Shown: piece after piece, positions 10,448-19,127 of the stretch | Layout: the number at the start of each line of letters is the position of its first letter | Numbering within the stretch: the first letter of the stretch is position 1 | NCBI GenBank assembly: GCA_020633235.1 | Contig: JACKEA010000007.1 | Coordinates: 434,001-498,000, forward strand | DNA length: 64,000 bases | From: Polyangiaceae bacterium | Lineage (GTDB): Bacteria > Myxococcota_A > Polyangia > Polyangiales > Polyangiaceae | Direction of reading: 5' to 3' | Program-made: the position numbers and the translations under genes | The notes under the pieces: generated by a model | Database searches by the model: none | What the model saw: only the letters and a program-made list of their open reading frames with translations | What the model was told of the DNA's origin: nothing

Positions 10448-11700
10448 TGGCACGTCGCCCATTGTTGCGCGGCCGTGCGGCCGACGAGGCGAGGGAGGCG
10501 TTGCGTCAGATCTCGCGCGCGTTGATTGCTCTGCCTCCGCGTCGTGTCCGCGGTCCATCGCTGAGCGACGGCGATGCGGGGCTCGCGATCGCGCACGCGG
10601 CGCTCGATCCCATCTTTCCGCGCTCCGGGCACCGCGTTCGCGTGGACAGGGTCCTCGATCGCGCGATCGATGGGCTCGCCCGCACGGACATGTCGCCTGC
10701 TCTTTTCGGCGGATTTACCGGCGTCGCGTGGGCGGTCGAGCATCTGCGGGGGAACTCGGGCGACGACGCTAACGAAGCCATCGACGACGCGCTGCTCCTG
10801 TATGTCGACCGAACGCCGTGGCTCGACTCCTACGACCTGATTCGAGGGCTCACGGGGATCGGCGTCTACGCACTCGAGCGATTGCCTCGGGCGGGCGGCC
10901 GGAGGATTCTCGAGCTGGTCGTCGAACGCCTCGCCGAGACGGCGCGGCGCCGACGCCCTGGGCTTTCGTGGTGGTCGGATCCAGCGTGGGTTCCGCCCCA
11001 GTTCCGGCGCGAGCCACACCTCGCATGGAACCTCGGGGTCGGCCATGGCGTTCCCGCCGTGATCGCGTTGCTCGGAGGCGCCTGCCGGGCGGGGATTGCC
11101 GTGCGCACCGCGCGACGATTGCTGGATGGCGCAGTTCGCTGGCTCCTGGCGCAGGAACTACCGGGGCGGGTCGACGCTGGCTTTGCGTACGCCGTTGGCC
11201 CGCGATTGCCTCGGGAGCCCGCCCGATCGGCGTGGTGCTATGGCGATCCTGGCGTGGCAGCAACGCTCCTCGTGGCGGCGTGCGCGATGGGAGAGCGGTC
11301 ATGGAAGGATCACGCGGTTCGCATCGGACTCCGCGCCGCCCTTCGCCCGCCGGACGAATGCAGGGTCGTCGACGCTGGGCTGTGTCACGGTGCTGCGGGT
11401 CTCGGTCACCTCTACCATCGGATGTATCTCATGACCGGTGAGGCGAGCTTCGCGCGCGCGGCTCGGTCGTGGTTCGTTCGCGCGCTTGGTTTTCGTCAGA
11501 ACCGTGTGGGGATCGCGGGGTTCGCCTCCTGGGAGCCCGACAGGCGTGGGCGCATGGGCTGGCATACGGACGTCGGACTGCTCACGGGCGTTGCCGGCGT
11601 CGCCCTCGCGTTGGCGTCCGCGCTCTCCGACGAAGACCCCGCGTGGGACCGCGTGCTGCTCCTGTCAGTTCGGTCACCGCCGACACACCCTGCCGCGTGA
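10447..11700 (+). CDS. lanC: lanthionine synthetase C (cyclase)
   Basis: A 417-aa LanC-type cyclase that catalyses Michael-type addition of Cys thiols onto Dha/Dhb. Zinc ligands are present: Cys264 (AWCYGDPG), Cys313 and His314 (GLCHGAAG). The conserved His200 is in GVGHGVP, and the alpha-toroid Gly-rich repeats recur at GGFTGVAWAVEHL, GLTGIGVYALE and GLLTGVAGVALAL. Length agrees with NisC (414 aa). The ATG shares one base with the LanB stop (TGATG), so the two are translationally coupled. A 77-nt gap separates it from the exporter gene. Strong assignment. Confidence 0.95.
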   Translation: MARRPLLRGRAADEAREALRQISRALIALPPRRVRGPSLSDGDAGLAIAHAALDPIFPRSGHRVRVDRVLDRAIDGLARTDMSPALFGGFTGVAWAVEHLRGNSGDDANEAIDDALLLYVDRTPWLDSYDLIRGLTGIGVYALERLPRAGGRRILELVVERLAETARRRRPGLSWWSDPAWVPPQFRREPHLAWNLGVGHGVPAVIALLGGACRAGIAVRTARRLLDGAVRWLLAQELPGRVDAGFAYAVGPRLPREPARSAWCYGDPGVAATLLVAACAMGERSWKDHAVRIGLRAALRPPDECRVVDAGLCHGAAGLGHLYHRMYLMTGEASFARAARSWFVRALGFRQNRVGIAGFASWEPDRRGRMGWHTDVGLLTGVAGVALALASALSDEDPAWDRVLLLSVRSPPTHPAA

Positions 11701-11777
11701 GCTCAGTGCCACACTTTCCCTCTCGCGCATGGTTCACGATCGAGCGGCCGTGCGGATACTTGGGAGAGCACTGAGGT

Positions 11778-14700
11778 ATGCTCGCTGCCGTGCCCCGGCG
11801 GGTCCCGTTCATTGCCCAGATGGAGGCCGTCGAATGCGCGGCAGCTTCGCTGGCGATGATACTCGCATACTATGGCCACCACGCACCGCTATCGGAGGTG
11901 CGTCGTGCGTGCGGGATCTCGCGAGACGGGTCAACCGCGCAGAACATCGTCGTCGCCGCGCGCGAATACGGCCTCGAGCCTACGGCCATGCGCGTCGAGC
12001 CCACGGACCTCGCCGACTTGGAGGATCCGCTCATCTTGCATTGGGACATGAATCACTTCGTGGTTCTGGAGCGCTGGACCCCGAGAGGCGCTCACATCGT
12101 GGATCCGGGTGTGGGTCGGCGCTTCGTCCCTAGCGAGGACTTCAACCAGAGCTTCACCGGGATTTGCATCGAGTTCGAACCGGGGGCGGAGTTCACAGAG
12201 CGGCCCAAGACGCGCGTGTCGCTCGCCCGCTACACGGCGCTCTTGCGGGGCGCCGTGGGGGCCCTCGGCATGGTGCTCGTCGCGTCCCTCGCCATCGACG
12301 TGCTCGCGACGGTGGTCCCGCTGACCACGCAGCTAGCGATCGATCAGATCGTGGCTCGCCGCCGGGTGGACTGGTTGTGGATCGTGGGGGCAGCCGCATT
12401 TGGCCTGGTGACGTTCTCCGCGTTGTGGTCGCTGATGCGGGGCTGGCTGCTCGTACGCATCCGTGCGGGGCTCGACGTCACGATCACCGAGCGCTTCATG
12501 GCGCACTTGTTCGCACTGCCAGTCCCGTTCTTCGCCCAGCGCAGCACGGGCGATCTGATGTCACGAGTTCAAGCCAACCGAGTCATGCGCGAGCTGCTCG
12601 CCGGGCAGTCCGTCGCGATCTTGGCCGACGCGACGATGCTCCTCGTGTACCTGGCATTGATGTTCGCGTTCGACGTGGGGCTCAGCTGGATCGTGCTCGG
12701 GGCCGCGGCGATCTACGTCTTCGTGTTCCTGGTTGGGCGTCCGATCGTACAAGCGGGGGCTGACACGGCCCAACGCAAGCAGATTCTCGCGGTGACCGCG
12801 CTGGTGCAAACGCTTCGTGGGATCACGACAATCAAGAGCGCCGGCGCGGAGGCCTCCAGTCATCGCCGTTGGCTCAATGCCTGGATTGCGTCGCTCAACT
12901 CGGGCGCGCGAGTCGCGATGAAGCGACAGTCGGTTGCGACCATCCTTGCGGGCATCCAGGCAGCCGTCCCCGTCGTCATCCTGCTCGTGGGCGGTCAGCG
13001 TGTGCTCGACGGCAGCCTGACTCCCGGGCGGCTGGTCGGTTTCGAGATGCTGCAGGCGGGCTTGCTTGGACCGCTGCAGAGCGTGGTTCAAGCCCTGCTC
13101 AGCCTGCAGATCGTGCCGGTCCTGCTCGAGCGCATGGACGACGTGCTCAACTCCGAGATCGAGCCCGAGCGTGAGACTCGTTCCCCGCGCCTAGAAGGCG
13201 AGATCGAGCTCGAGGGCGTTCACTTCCGATACGCGCCCACGACTCCGCCCGTGCTCTCCGACGTTTCGATGCGGATCGAAAAGGGAACGAAGGTCGCGCT
13301 CGTGGGCCCCTCCGGCTCCGGAAAGTCGACGCTCGCGCGCTTGCTGCTTGGTCTCTACCCGCCGACCGAGGGCGAGATCCGGCTCGACGGCCACGACCTG
13401 TCCACCTTGGACCCCGCATCGGTCAGGCGGCAGTACGGCGTCGTGCTGCAGGAGACGGCCCTGTTCGAGGGCACCGTGGCGGACAACCTGCGGCTGTTTT
13501 GGCCCAACGCGCCCATGGACCATGTCGTCCAGGCCGCGCGCGTCGCGCAGATCCATGACGACATTCTGGCGCTTCCACGGGGCTACGACACCCGCGTCTC
13601 CTCGAACGGCGGCGCCCTCTCGGGTGGACAGCGCCAACGTCTCGCGCTGGCCAGGGCCATCGTGCATCGGCCGCCGGTGATGATCCTCGACGAGGCGACG
13701 AGCGCCCTGGACGCGGTCACGGAGGCAGCCATCGAGCGCTACCTTTCCACCCGCGCGTGCACGCGTGTCGTCATCGCACACCGGTTGAGCACGATCCGGG
13801 ACGCCGACATGATCTTCGTGCTCGACGGCGGCCGCATCGTGGAGCAGGGCCGGCACGACGACTTGGCTGCGGCAGGCGGACCGTACGCTCGCTTGCTCGC
13901 GGGAACGCACGAAGAACGCGCCGCGCCGGTCCCTCCGCCCGAGCGGCAGCCGGTGACGGCGAAGGATCTGGAGATTGCCGAGGCTTTGCGCGACTGGACG
14001 AGCGAGGAGCGTTCGGACTTGGCCGCACAGCTCGTGCGCTCCGACATAGCCGCAGGCGCGCGTATCGTCGAACAGGATGCTCGCTCCACGGGGTTGTTCT
14101 TCCTGCTGGAGGGTACGGTCGGAATCGAGCTGGCCGAGCCGGGGCTCGCGACATGGACGGTTACCGAGCTCGGGCCGGGGGCGGTCTTCGGTGAAATTGG
14201 GTTGCTCGACGGTTCCCCGAGCTCGGCCAGCGTGGTCGCGCGCTCGGATGTCCGCCTCCTGCACCTGCCGTACGGTCGCTTCCAAGAGCTCTTGCACCGC
14301 GGAGACTCGCTCGCAGTGCACGCGATCCTCTCGCTGGGGGCCATCGTCGCCGCGCGGACGCGCGAGGCCATCCGCCGCTGCGCCGAGCTCGCATCCAAGA
14401 AGGCGCAGAGCGAGCCGGCAGAGACCCATACACGCGCAAGACGGCTACTGCCGCTCGCCGAGACGTTGATCGGCGCGTCGCTCGATCGGGCCGAGCTCAA
14501 CGCCGTGGAGGCGCTCGGCGCGCGGGCCGTGTTCTCCCGCGGTGGGGTGCTCTTCGAGCTGGGCGCACCCGCGGACACTTTGTTCGTCTTGCTTTCGGGG
14601 CACGTCACGCTTCGGCGCGCGGACGGGGGAACGCTCGGCGTCGCGGATCCCGGTGCCATTCTCGGCGAGTCGAGCGCTTTCGACGTCGGGACGCATGCAA

Positions 14701-17078
14701 TGACTGCGGTCGCACAGAACGAGGTCGTCGCACTGATGATAGGACGCGACTCGCTCGTCGACCTGCTCCTGTCCGGGCGGCGCGTTGCCCGCAAGCTGCT
14801 TTCACCAATCACTGCAACTCTGGTGCGCCGGTTCCGCCTCGCCAACTATCACCTGCGAGAGGCCGTCGCGCTCGAAGACGGGGAGCTCGAGCGTGCCCAC
14901 GCCGCCCGCGAGCAGGCGATCGACACAGCGCGCGAAGAGCGCGAGGCGCTCCTCGTCGGGTCCTCCGGCAAGGTGCCCACGGTCGTCGTCAAGGACGACC
15001 GCGACGTACCGGCCGCTTGTATCGCGGCGCTGCTTCGCGCGATGGGTCGTCCGGTATCGGTCTCCAACGTCGTCGAGGCGTTCGCGTCGGTGGGTGCGGT
15101 CTCCGTCGAAGCCATTCCCGAAGTCGCGCGCGCGTTTGGTTTGAGCTGCCGTCGCCTCGAGGTGCCCCTCACGGAGCTGCGCGAGCTGACCGAACCAGTG
15201 GTTGCCGTCACGACGAAAGAACGCGTCGTGGTGCTAGAGCGTCGCGGCCTCGTGCACTGGTACGTCATGGATCCGATGCGCGGACCGGTGCGCCTCGGTG
15301 AGCGAGAGATGCAAGAAGCCTTCTCGGGCATCGCCTTCGAGCTCCGAGACGCTACCTCGAGCGCCGAGATCGCGACGCTCCCGGAGCGCGTGGGCGACTT
15401 CGCGCGGCGCCGGATCGGAGACATCGCGCGGCTTCTCGGCATCACCCTGCTGTTGCAGTCGCTCGTCTTTCTGGGAGCGCTTGCGATGGCCCTCGCCGTG
15501 CAGCGGGTCTTTCCTTCGAGCGACCGCTCTCTGCTGGGCATCCTGGTCGCAGCCAGCGGCGCGGTCGCCATGGGGTTCGTCGTCACTCAGCAAATGCAGG
15601 GGCGCGCCATCGAGCACCTTCGCGCGCACTTCGACCGAGAGTTGCTCGACCAGCTGATGACCCATGTCCTGAAGCTCCCAATCGCGTTCTTCGACCGCAA
15701 CCCACCCGGCGAGGTGCTCACGCGTTTGCAGGCCTTCGAGAACGTGCGGTCGCTGTTCTCGACGCAGGGAGTGTCCGCTCTGCTCAGCACGCTGTCCCTC
15801 GCTGTCGGCGCTTTGATGATGCTCGCCATCGCGCCACAGCTGATGGTTGCGCCGCTGGGAGTGCTGATCGTCTTCGGAATCGTGGCGCGCACCTTGTTCC
15901 CCGCCGTGCGCCGCGCGGCGGCGGCGGAGATCGCAGCGCGCGGACGCCAGCAAGACCGTCTCATGGAGCTCTTGCAGGGTATCGTCACGCTTCGGATGGC
16001 AGGAGATCGGCGCGCTCCACAGCGGCGCTGGTTCCCGTCTTTCGTCGAGGAGCTCGGAGCCGCGTTGCGTCAGGAGCGCGTCATGGCGCTGGTCGTGCCA
16101 GTGCTCGAATGGGTTCGAGGTGGAGCGCTGGTGTGGTGCGTCTGGCGAGGCTCGCAAGCCGTCCTCGCGGGTACGATGTCGCTAGCCGCGCTCGTTGCCT
16201 TTCTGGGTGTGCTCGCCTCGTTCCTCGCCGCCACGCACGCACTGTCGCTCCAGATGCTGCGGAGTGCGCCGAGCCTGGTCGACTACGGCCTGGCCCAATC
16301 GACTTTCCGCGAGCCGCGCGAGCAAACGTCCGCGACGCTCCTTTCGCCCGGGCAGCTGCGAGGCCGCATTGGCGTGGAGCGGGTTTCGTTCCGGTACGCG
16401 CCGGAGGGGCCTCTGGTGCTCGAGGACGTGTCGCTCGAGATCGAGAGCGGGACCAAGGTGGCCCTCGTGGGCAGCTCCGGATCCGGCAAATCCACCCTTG
16501 GACGCCTGCTGCTCGGCCTCTACCTGCCAACCTCGGGACGGATCCTCTTCGACGGCAGGGACGTGACCGGGCTGGATCTCGAGGCGTTGCGCCGCCGCAT
16601 GGGCGTGGTGCTCCAGGAGCCGTTCCTGTTGGGCGGGAGCATCCGCGAGAACATCAGCCTTGGTGTCGAGGGGGTGCCGCTGGAACGCGTGGTCGCGGCG
16701 GCGCAGCAGGCCGCCATTCACGACGACATCGAGAAGATGGCCATGCAGTACGACACGCTCGTTGCAGAAGGTGGGACTACGTTCTCTGGGGGCCAGCGCC
16801 AACGCCTCGCCATTGCGCGAGCGCTCGTCTCGAAGCCGGCGGTGCTGTTGCTGGACGAGGCGACGAGCGCGCTCGACAACTTCAGTCAGGCGCTCATCGA
16901 GCACCACCTGGCCGAGTCAACCGCCACGCGTGTCGTGATCGCCCACCGCTTGAGCACCGTCGTCGACGCTGATCGTATCGTCGTGCTCCACAAGGGGCGC
17001 ATCGTCGAGCAAGGTAAGCATGACGAGCTGATAGCGCAGCGCGGAGCCTACTATGAACTGGTTCGGGCGCAGCTCTGA
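11778..17078 (+). CDS. lanT: fused double ABC exporter: C39 peptidase-ABC-cNMP-cNMP-degenerate C39-ABC
   Basis: A 1766-aa single chain. Residues 1-150: active C39 peptidase (oxyanion Gln14, catalytic Cys20 in VECAAASLA, His in DMNHFVVLE, Asp in HIVDPG), expected to cut after the precursor's Gly-Gly. About 155-440: six-helix ABC exporter membrane domain. NBD1: Walker A GPSGSGKST (Lys516), signature LSGGQRQR (614-621), Walker B VMILDE (634-639). Two Crp-like cyclic-nucleotide-binding folds at about 750-860 (ELGPGAVFGEIGLLDG) and 905-1020. About 1065-1190: C39-like domain with the catalytic Cys replaced by Val1077 (VPAACIAALLRAMG) and the His by Arg, so inactive. Then a second membrane domain and NBD2 (Lys1571; FSGGQRQR 1669-1676; VLLLDE 1689-1694). 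The layout equals the separate ABC1 and ABC2 proteins of NHLM-type systems joined in one reading frame. Followed after 6 nt by the HlyD gene. Confidence 0.93.
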   Translation: MLAAVPRRVPFIAQMEAVECAAASLAMILAYYGHHAPLSEVRRACGISRDGSTAQNIVVAAREYGLEPTAMRVEPTDLADLEDPLILHWDMNHFVVLERWTPRGAHIVDPGVGRRFVPSEDFNQSFTGICIEFEPGAEFTERPKTRVSLARYTALLRGAVGALGMVLVASLAIDVLATVVPLTTQLAIDQIVARRRVDWLWIVGAAAFGLVTFSALWSLMRGWLLVRIRAGLDVTITERFMAHLFALPVPFFAQRSTGDLMSRVQANRVMRELLAGQSVAILADATMLLVYLALMFAFDVGLSWIVLGAAAIYVFVFLVGRPIVQAGADTAQRKQILAVTALVQTLRGITTIKSAGAEASSHRRWLNAWIASLNSGARVAMKRQSVATILAGIQAAVPVVILLVGGQRVLDGSLTPGRLVGFEMLQAGLLGPLQSVVQALLSLQIVPVLLERMDDVLNSEIEPERETRSPRLEGEIELEGVHFRYAPTTPPVLSDVSMRIEKGTKVALVGPSGSGKSTLARLLLGLYPPTEGEIRLDGHDLSTLDPASVRRQYGVVLQETALFEGTVADNLRLFWPNAPMDHVVQAARVAQIHDDILALPRGYDTRVSSNGGALSGGQRQRLALARAIVHRPPVMILDEATSALDAVTEAAIERYLSTRACTRVVIAHRLSTIRDADMIFVLDGGRIVEQGRHDDLAAAGGPYARLLAGTHEERAAPVPPPERQPVTAKDLEIAEALRDWTSEERSDLAAQLVRSDIAAGARIVEQDARSTGLFFLLEGTVGIELAEPGLATWTVTELGPGAVFGEIGLLDGSPSSASVVARSDVRLLHLPYGRFQELLHRGDSLAVHAILSLGAIVAARTREAIRRCAELASKKAQSEPAETHTRARRLLPLAETLIGASLDRAELNAVEALGARAVFSRGGVLFELGAPADTLFVLLSGHVTLRRADGGTLGVADPGAILGESSAFDVGTHAMTAVAQNEVVALMIGRDSLVDLLLSGRRVARKLLSPITATLVRRFRLANYHLREAVALEDGELERAHAAREQAIDTAREEREALLVGSSGKVPTVVVKDDRDVPAACIAALLRAMGRPVSVSNVVEAFASVGAVSVEAIPEVARAFGLSCRRLEVPLTELRELTEPVVAVTTKERVVVLERRGLVHWYVMDPMRGPVRLGEREMQEAFSGIAFELRDATSSAEIATLPERVGDFARRRIGDIARLLGITLLLQSLVFLGALAMALAVQRVFPSSDRSLLGILVAASGAVAMGFVVTQQMQGRAIEHLRAHFDRELLDQLMTHVLKLPIAFFDRNPPGEVLTRLQAFENVRSLFSTQGVSALLSTLSLAVGALMMLAIAPQLMVAPLGVLIVFGIVARTLFPAVRRAAAAEIAARGRQQDRLMELLQGIVTLRMAGDRRAPQRRWFPSFVEELGAALRQERVMALVVPVLEWVRGGALVWCVWRGSQAVLAGTMSLAALVAFLGVLASFLAATHALSLQMLRSAPSLVDYGLAQSTFREPREQTSATLLSPGQLRGRIGVERVSFRYAPEGPLVLEDVSLEIESGTKVALVGSSGSGKSTLGRLLLGLYLPTSGRILFDGRDVTGLDLEALRRRMGVVLQEPFLLGGSIRENISLGVEGVPLERVVAAAQQAAIHDDIEKMAMQYDTLVAEGGTTFSGGQRQRLAIARALVSKPAVLLLDEATSALDNFSQALIEHHLAESTATRVVIAHRLSTVVDADRIVVLHKGRIVEQGKHDELIAQRGAYYELVRAQL

Positions 17079-17084
17079 AAGAGG

Positions 17085-18056
17085 ATGGAGGAGAAGCAGG
17101 TGGACACGGGACTGTTTCGCAAAGAAGCCATCGCCAGGTTCCAGCGCACCGACGCACCCGGTGGCGTCGTCGACATCGCACCGCCCCGCACGATCGCGCT
17201 GTTTGGCGTCTTGGCCGTCATGTTGCTGGCACTCTTCGGACTTGGGTGGTTCGGGCGTGCTCCCGACGTGGCGGAGGGGCGAGGCGTGGTGAGACCCGAT
17301 CGGCCGTCGATCGCGATGCTGGCGCCGTTTGCGGGCACCGTGCTCGAGGTACGCAGGCGAGCGCGAGAGGAAGGACGCGCAGGCGACGTTCTGATCGAGT
17401 TGGACGTCCGCACGGACCGCTCCGCGCACGAACGCTGCGCGGCGATGGTACGCGACGACAAGAGTGACCTCGCCTCACTGGAGAAGCGAATCGCGAGCTG
17501 GGACGATGAGCCGACACGAAAACGCGACGCTTCCACCGCGCTGGTGCTGCTCGCTCAGGCCCGCGCGCAGCGGGAGAAGGTCGCGACCGCGACGCAACGG
17601 TGCGACGCGATCGCTGCCGTGATCGACAAGAGCAGGGTCGTCTTCCCCGTCGACGCACGCGTGGTCGACGTGGCGATCGCCAGGGGCTCACAGGTGCGCA
17701 AGGGCGACGTTCTGGCGACGCTCGAAGCGACCGGCGCGCGACTCGTCGGCTACATGGAGCTGCCCGAGCCGTACCGCACCGCGATTGCCCCCGGGCAGAC
17801 CGTGCGCATCAAGTTCGACGCGTTCCCGTTCGACGAGTGGGGCGCCGGAGTCGGTCGCGTCACGCGTGTTCTCGACGGGCTGCCGTCCGGCGTGAAATTG
17901 GACGGGCCGGGCTCCGGCGGCGTTGCCGTAGAGATGTCCCTCGATGGAATGCCCTCGGCTTCGGGCCCGCCGCGCGCCGGCATGACGTTCAGCGGTGGAG
18001 TGACGATGCGCGAGATCCGCATCCTGTCGCTCCTGTTTGGTGGCGGCGCCACCTGA
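17085..18056 (+). CDS. HlyD-family membrane fusion protein of the lanthipeptide exporter
   Basis: A 323-aa periplasmic adaptor. A cytoplasmic N-terminus of ~35 residues precedes one transmembrane helix (TIALFGVLAVMLLALFGLGWFG, about 36-57). Next come a biotinyl/lipoyl-like half (ML APFAGTVLEV near 80), a short helical hairpin (about 115-170), the second lipoyl-like half (VVFPVDARVVDVAIARGSQV) and a beta-barrel domain with AIAPGQTVRIKFDAFP. The hairpin is short compared with HlyD itself. ATG 17085 lies 6 nt after the exporter stop, with AAAGAGG between. It should link the inner-membrane double ABC exporter to an outer-membrane channel; none is encoded in the cluster, so a TolC from elsewhere would be needed. 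Confidence 0.88.
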   Translation: MEEKQVDTGLFRKEAIARFQRTDAPGGVVDIAPPRTIALFGVLAVMLLALFGLGWFGRAPDVAEGRGVVRPDRPSIAMLAPFAGTVLEVRRRAREEGRAGDVLIELDVRTDRSAHERCAAMVRDDKSDLASLEKRIASWDDEPTRKRDASTALVLLAQARAQREKVATATQRCDAIAAVIDKSRVVFPVDARVVDVAIARGSQVRKGDVLATLEATGARLVGYMELPEPYRTAIAPGQTVRIKFDAFPFDEWGAGVGRVTRVLDGLPSGVKLDGPGSGGVAVEMSLDGMPSASGPPRAGMTFSGGVTMREIRILSLLFGGGAT

Positions 18057-18072
18057 ACGCGCGTTTTCTAGG

Positions 18073-19098
18073 ATGCGCTGTCGTTGGCGGTTGACGTCGC
18101 CTACGGAGCCGCGCTGTCCTACATGCGCGGTGAGAGCGTCGCTCAAACAGCCCCATGCCCCGAGCTCGCGCGCGCTCGCCGACCTCGTCCTCACGAGTCT
18201 GCGCAATCGTCGCGTGGGGATGGAACGCGCCCAGCAGCTCGGCCTTTCGTCCGGGCAGCTCGCCGAGCTCGTCGAGCGCTTCGTGAACGCAGGGGTGGGC
18301 GCTCTGGTGGAGTCGCCTCCTTTTCCCGGATGGCTGCAGCTCGGCGTGTCGTTCAAGCCGCGGGCGTCGCCCGCGCGCTTCGGCGAAGCGCTCCGGCGCG
18401 CGGTCCTGCGCTGGCAAGGACGAGGCGCATTAGGTCGCTTCTTCTTCATGCACAAGCCGCCGGGGATGCGGCTGAGGTTCGAGACCTCGCCGCTGACGCT
18501 GCAGACGATGGAGTCTTGGCTCCTGCGGCAGCCGGCCGTGGCGAAGGTCGAGCGCTCCATCTACCTGGCAGAGGAGTTCCAATTCGGCGGTGCCATGGGT
18601 GCGAATGTCGCGCATGACTTCCACGCCGCTGACAGCCTGCTGGCGCTGAAGGCGATTGACCGTGAACACAGGGGAGTCATCTCCGCGTCCGCCGAGGTCC
18701 TGTCGCTCCTCATCGTCAGCGATCTGGTGCGGCGAATGACCGACGATGCCTGGGAGGCCTGGGACCTCTGGAAGAGGATGGAGATCACGGGGCGGCGACC
18801 GAAGGTGGGGCGCGCGCTCGCGAAGGAGATGGCAGAGCTAGTGCGTCCCTTCGTGACGGAGTCCGAAACGGTGCTCCGCCACATTGCGCCTGCCGAGCGC
18901 GCGCTGCTCCGGACGGCATACGAAAACAACCAGCGCACGGCGGTGGCCATGCGTCGACTCGCGGCCCACAACCAGCTCTTGTTTCATGTTCGGGAGATCA
19001 TCCCCTTCTGGATCATCTTCCACTGGAACCGCTGGGGCATCGCGAGACAAGGGGCGCTCACGGTCGGCATCGAGGCCACCCTCAATCCGAAGCAGTAG
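18073..19098 (+). CDS. stand-alone SpaB_C / thiopeptide-type bacteriocin biosynthesis protein
   Basis: A 341-aa protein of the TIGR03891/PF14028 type, homologous to the C-terminal elimination domain of LanB. GRFFFMHKPPGMRLRFE at 121-137 is the family's FFF-[IM]-x-K-PG-x-R-[LI]-R-F motif, and the C-terminus has IPFWIIFHWNRWGIARQ, the family's [FW]HWNR signature. Known members perform glutamate elimination with split LanBs, or act on other azole/thiopeptide precursors. Because LanB here already has its own elimination domain, this copy is either a redundant or specialised partner; the role is open. ATG 18073 follows CTAGG; GTG at 18130 is an alternative that would trim 19 residues. Last gene of the cluster, followed by the right direct repeat. 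Confidence 0.85.
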   Translation: MRCRWRLTSPTEPRCPTCAVRASLKQPHAPSSRALADLVLTSLRNRRVGMERAQQLGLSSGQLAELVERFVNAGVGALVESPPFPGWLQLGVSFKPRASPARFGEALRRAVLRWQGRGALGRFFFMHKPPGMRLRFETSPLTLQTMESWLLRQPAVAKVERSIYLAEEFQFGGAMGANVAHDFHAADSLLALKAIDREHRGVISASAEVLSLLIVSDLVRRMTDDAWEAWDLWKRMEITGRRPKVGRALAKEMAELVRPFVTESETVLRHIAPAERALLRTAYENNQRTAVAMRRLAAHNQLLFHVREIIPFWIIFHWNRWGIARQGALTVGIEATLNPKQ

Positions 19099-19127
19099 CA
19101 GGCACGCGGATGCTAGGTCCGGCGCGT

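Noticed and set aside
13191..14845. Long reverse-strand open frames inside the exporter gene
   Set aside because: Shadows of the GC-rich third-position bias of the exporter frame; compositions are Arg/His/Gly-rich with no domain.
11778..17078. Possibility that the double ABC gene is an assembly misjoin of two genes
   Set aside because: The frame is continuous through a sensible linker with two cNMP domains, codon bias is uniform by eye, and the two halves are distinct types rather than a duplication. Read coverage was not available.
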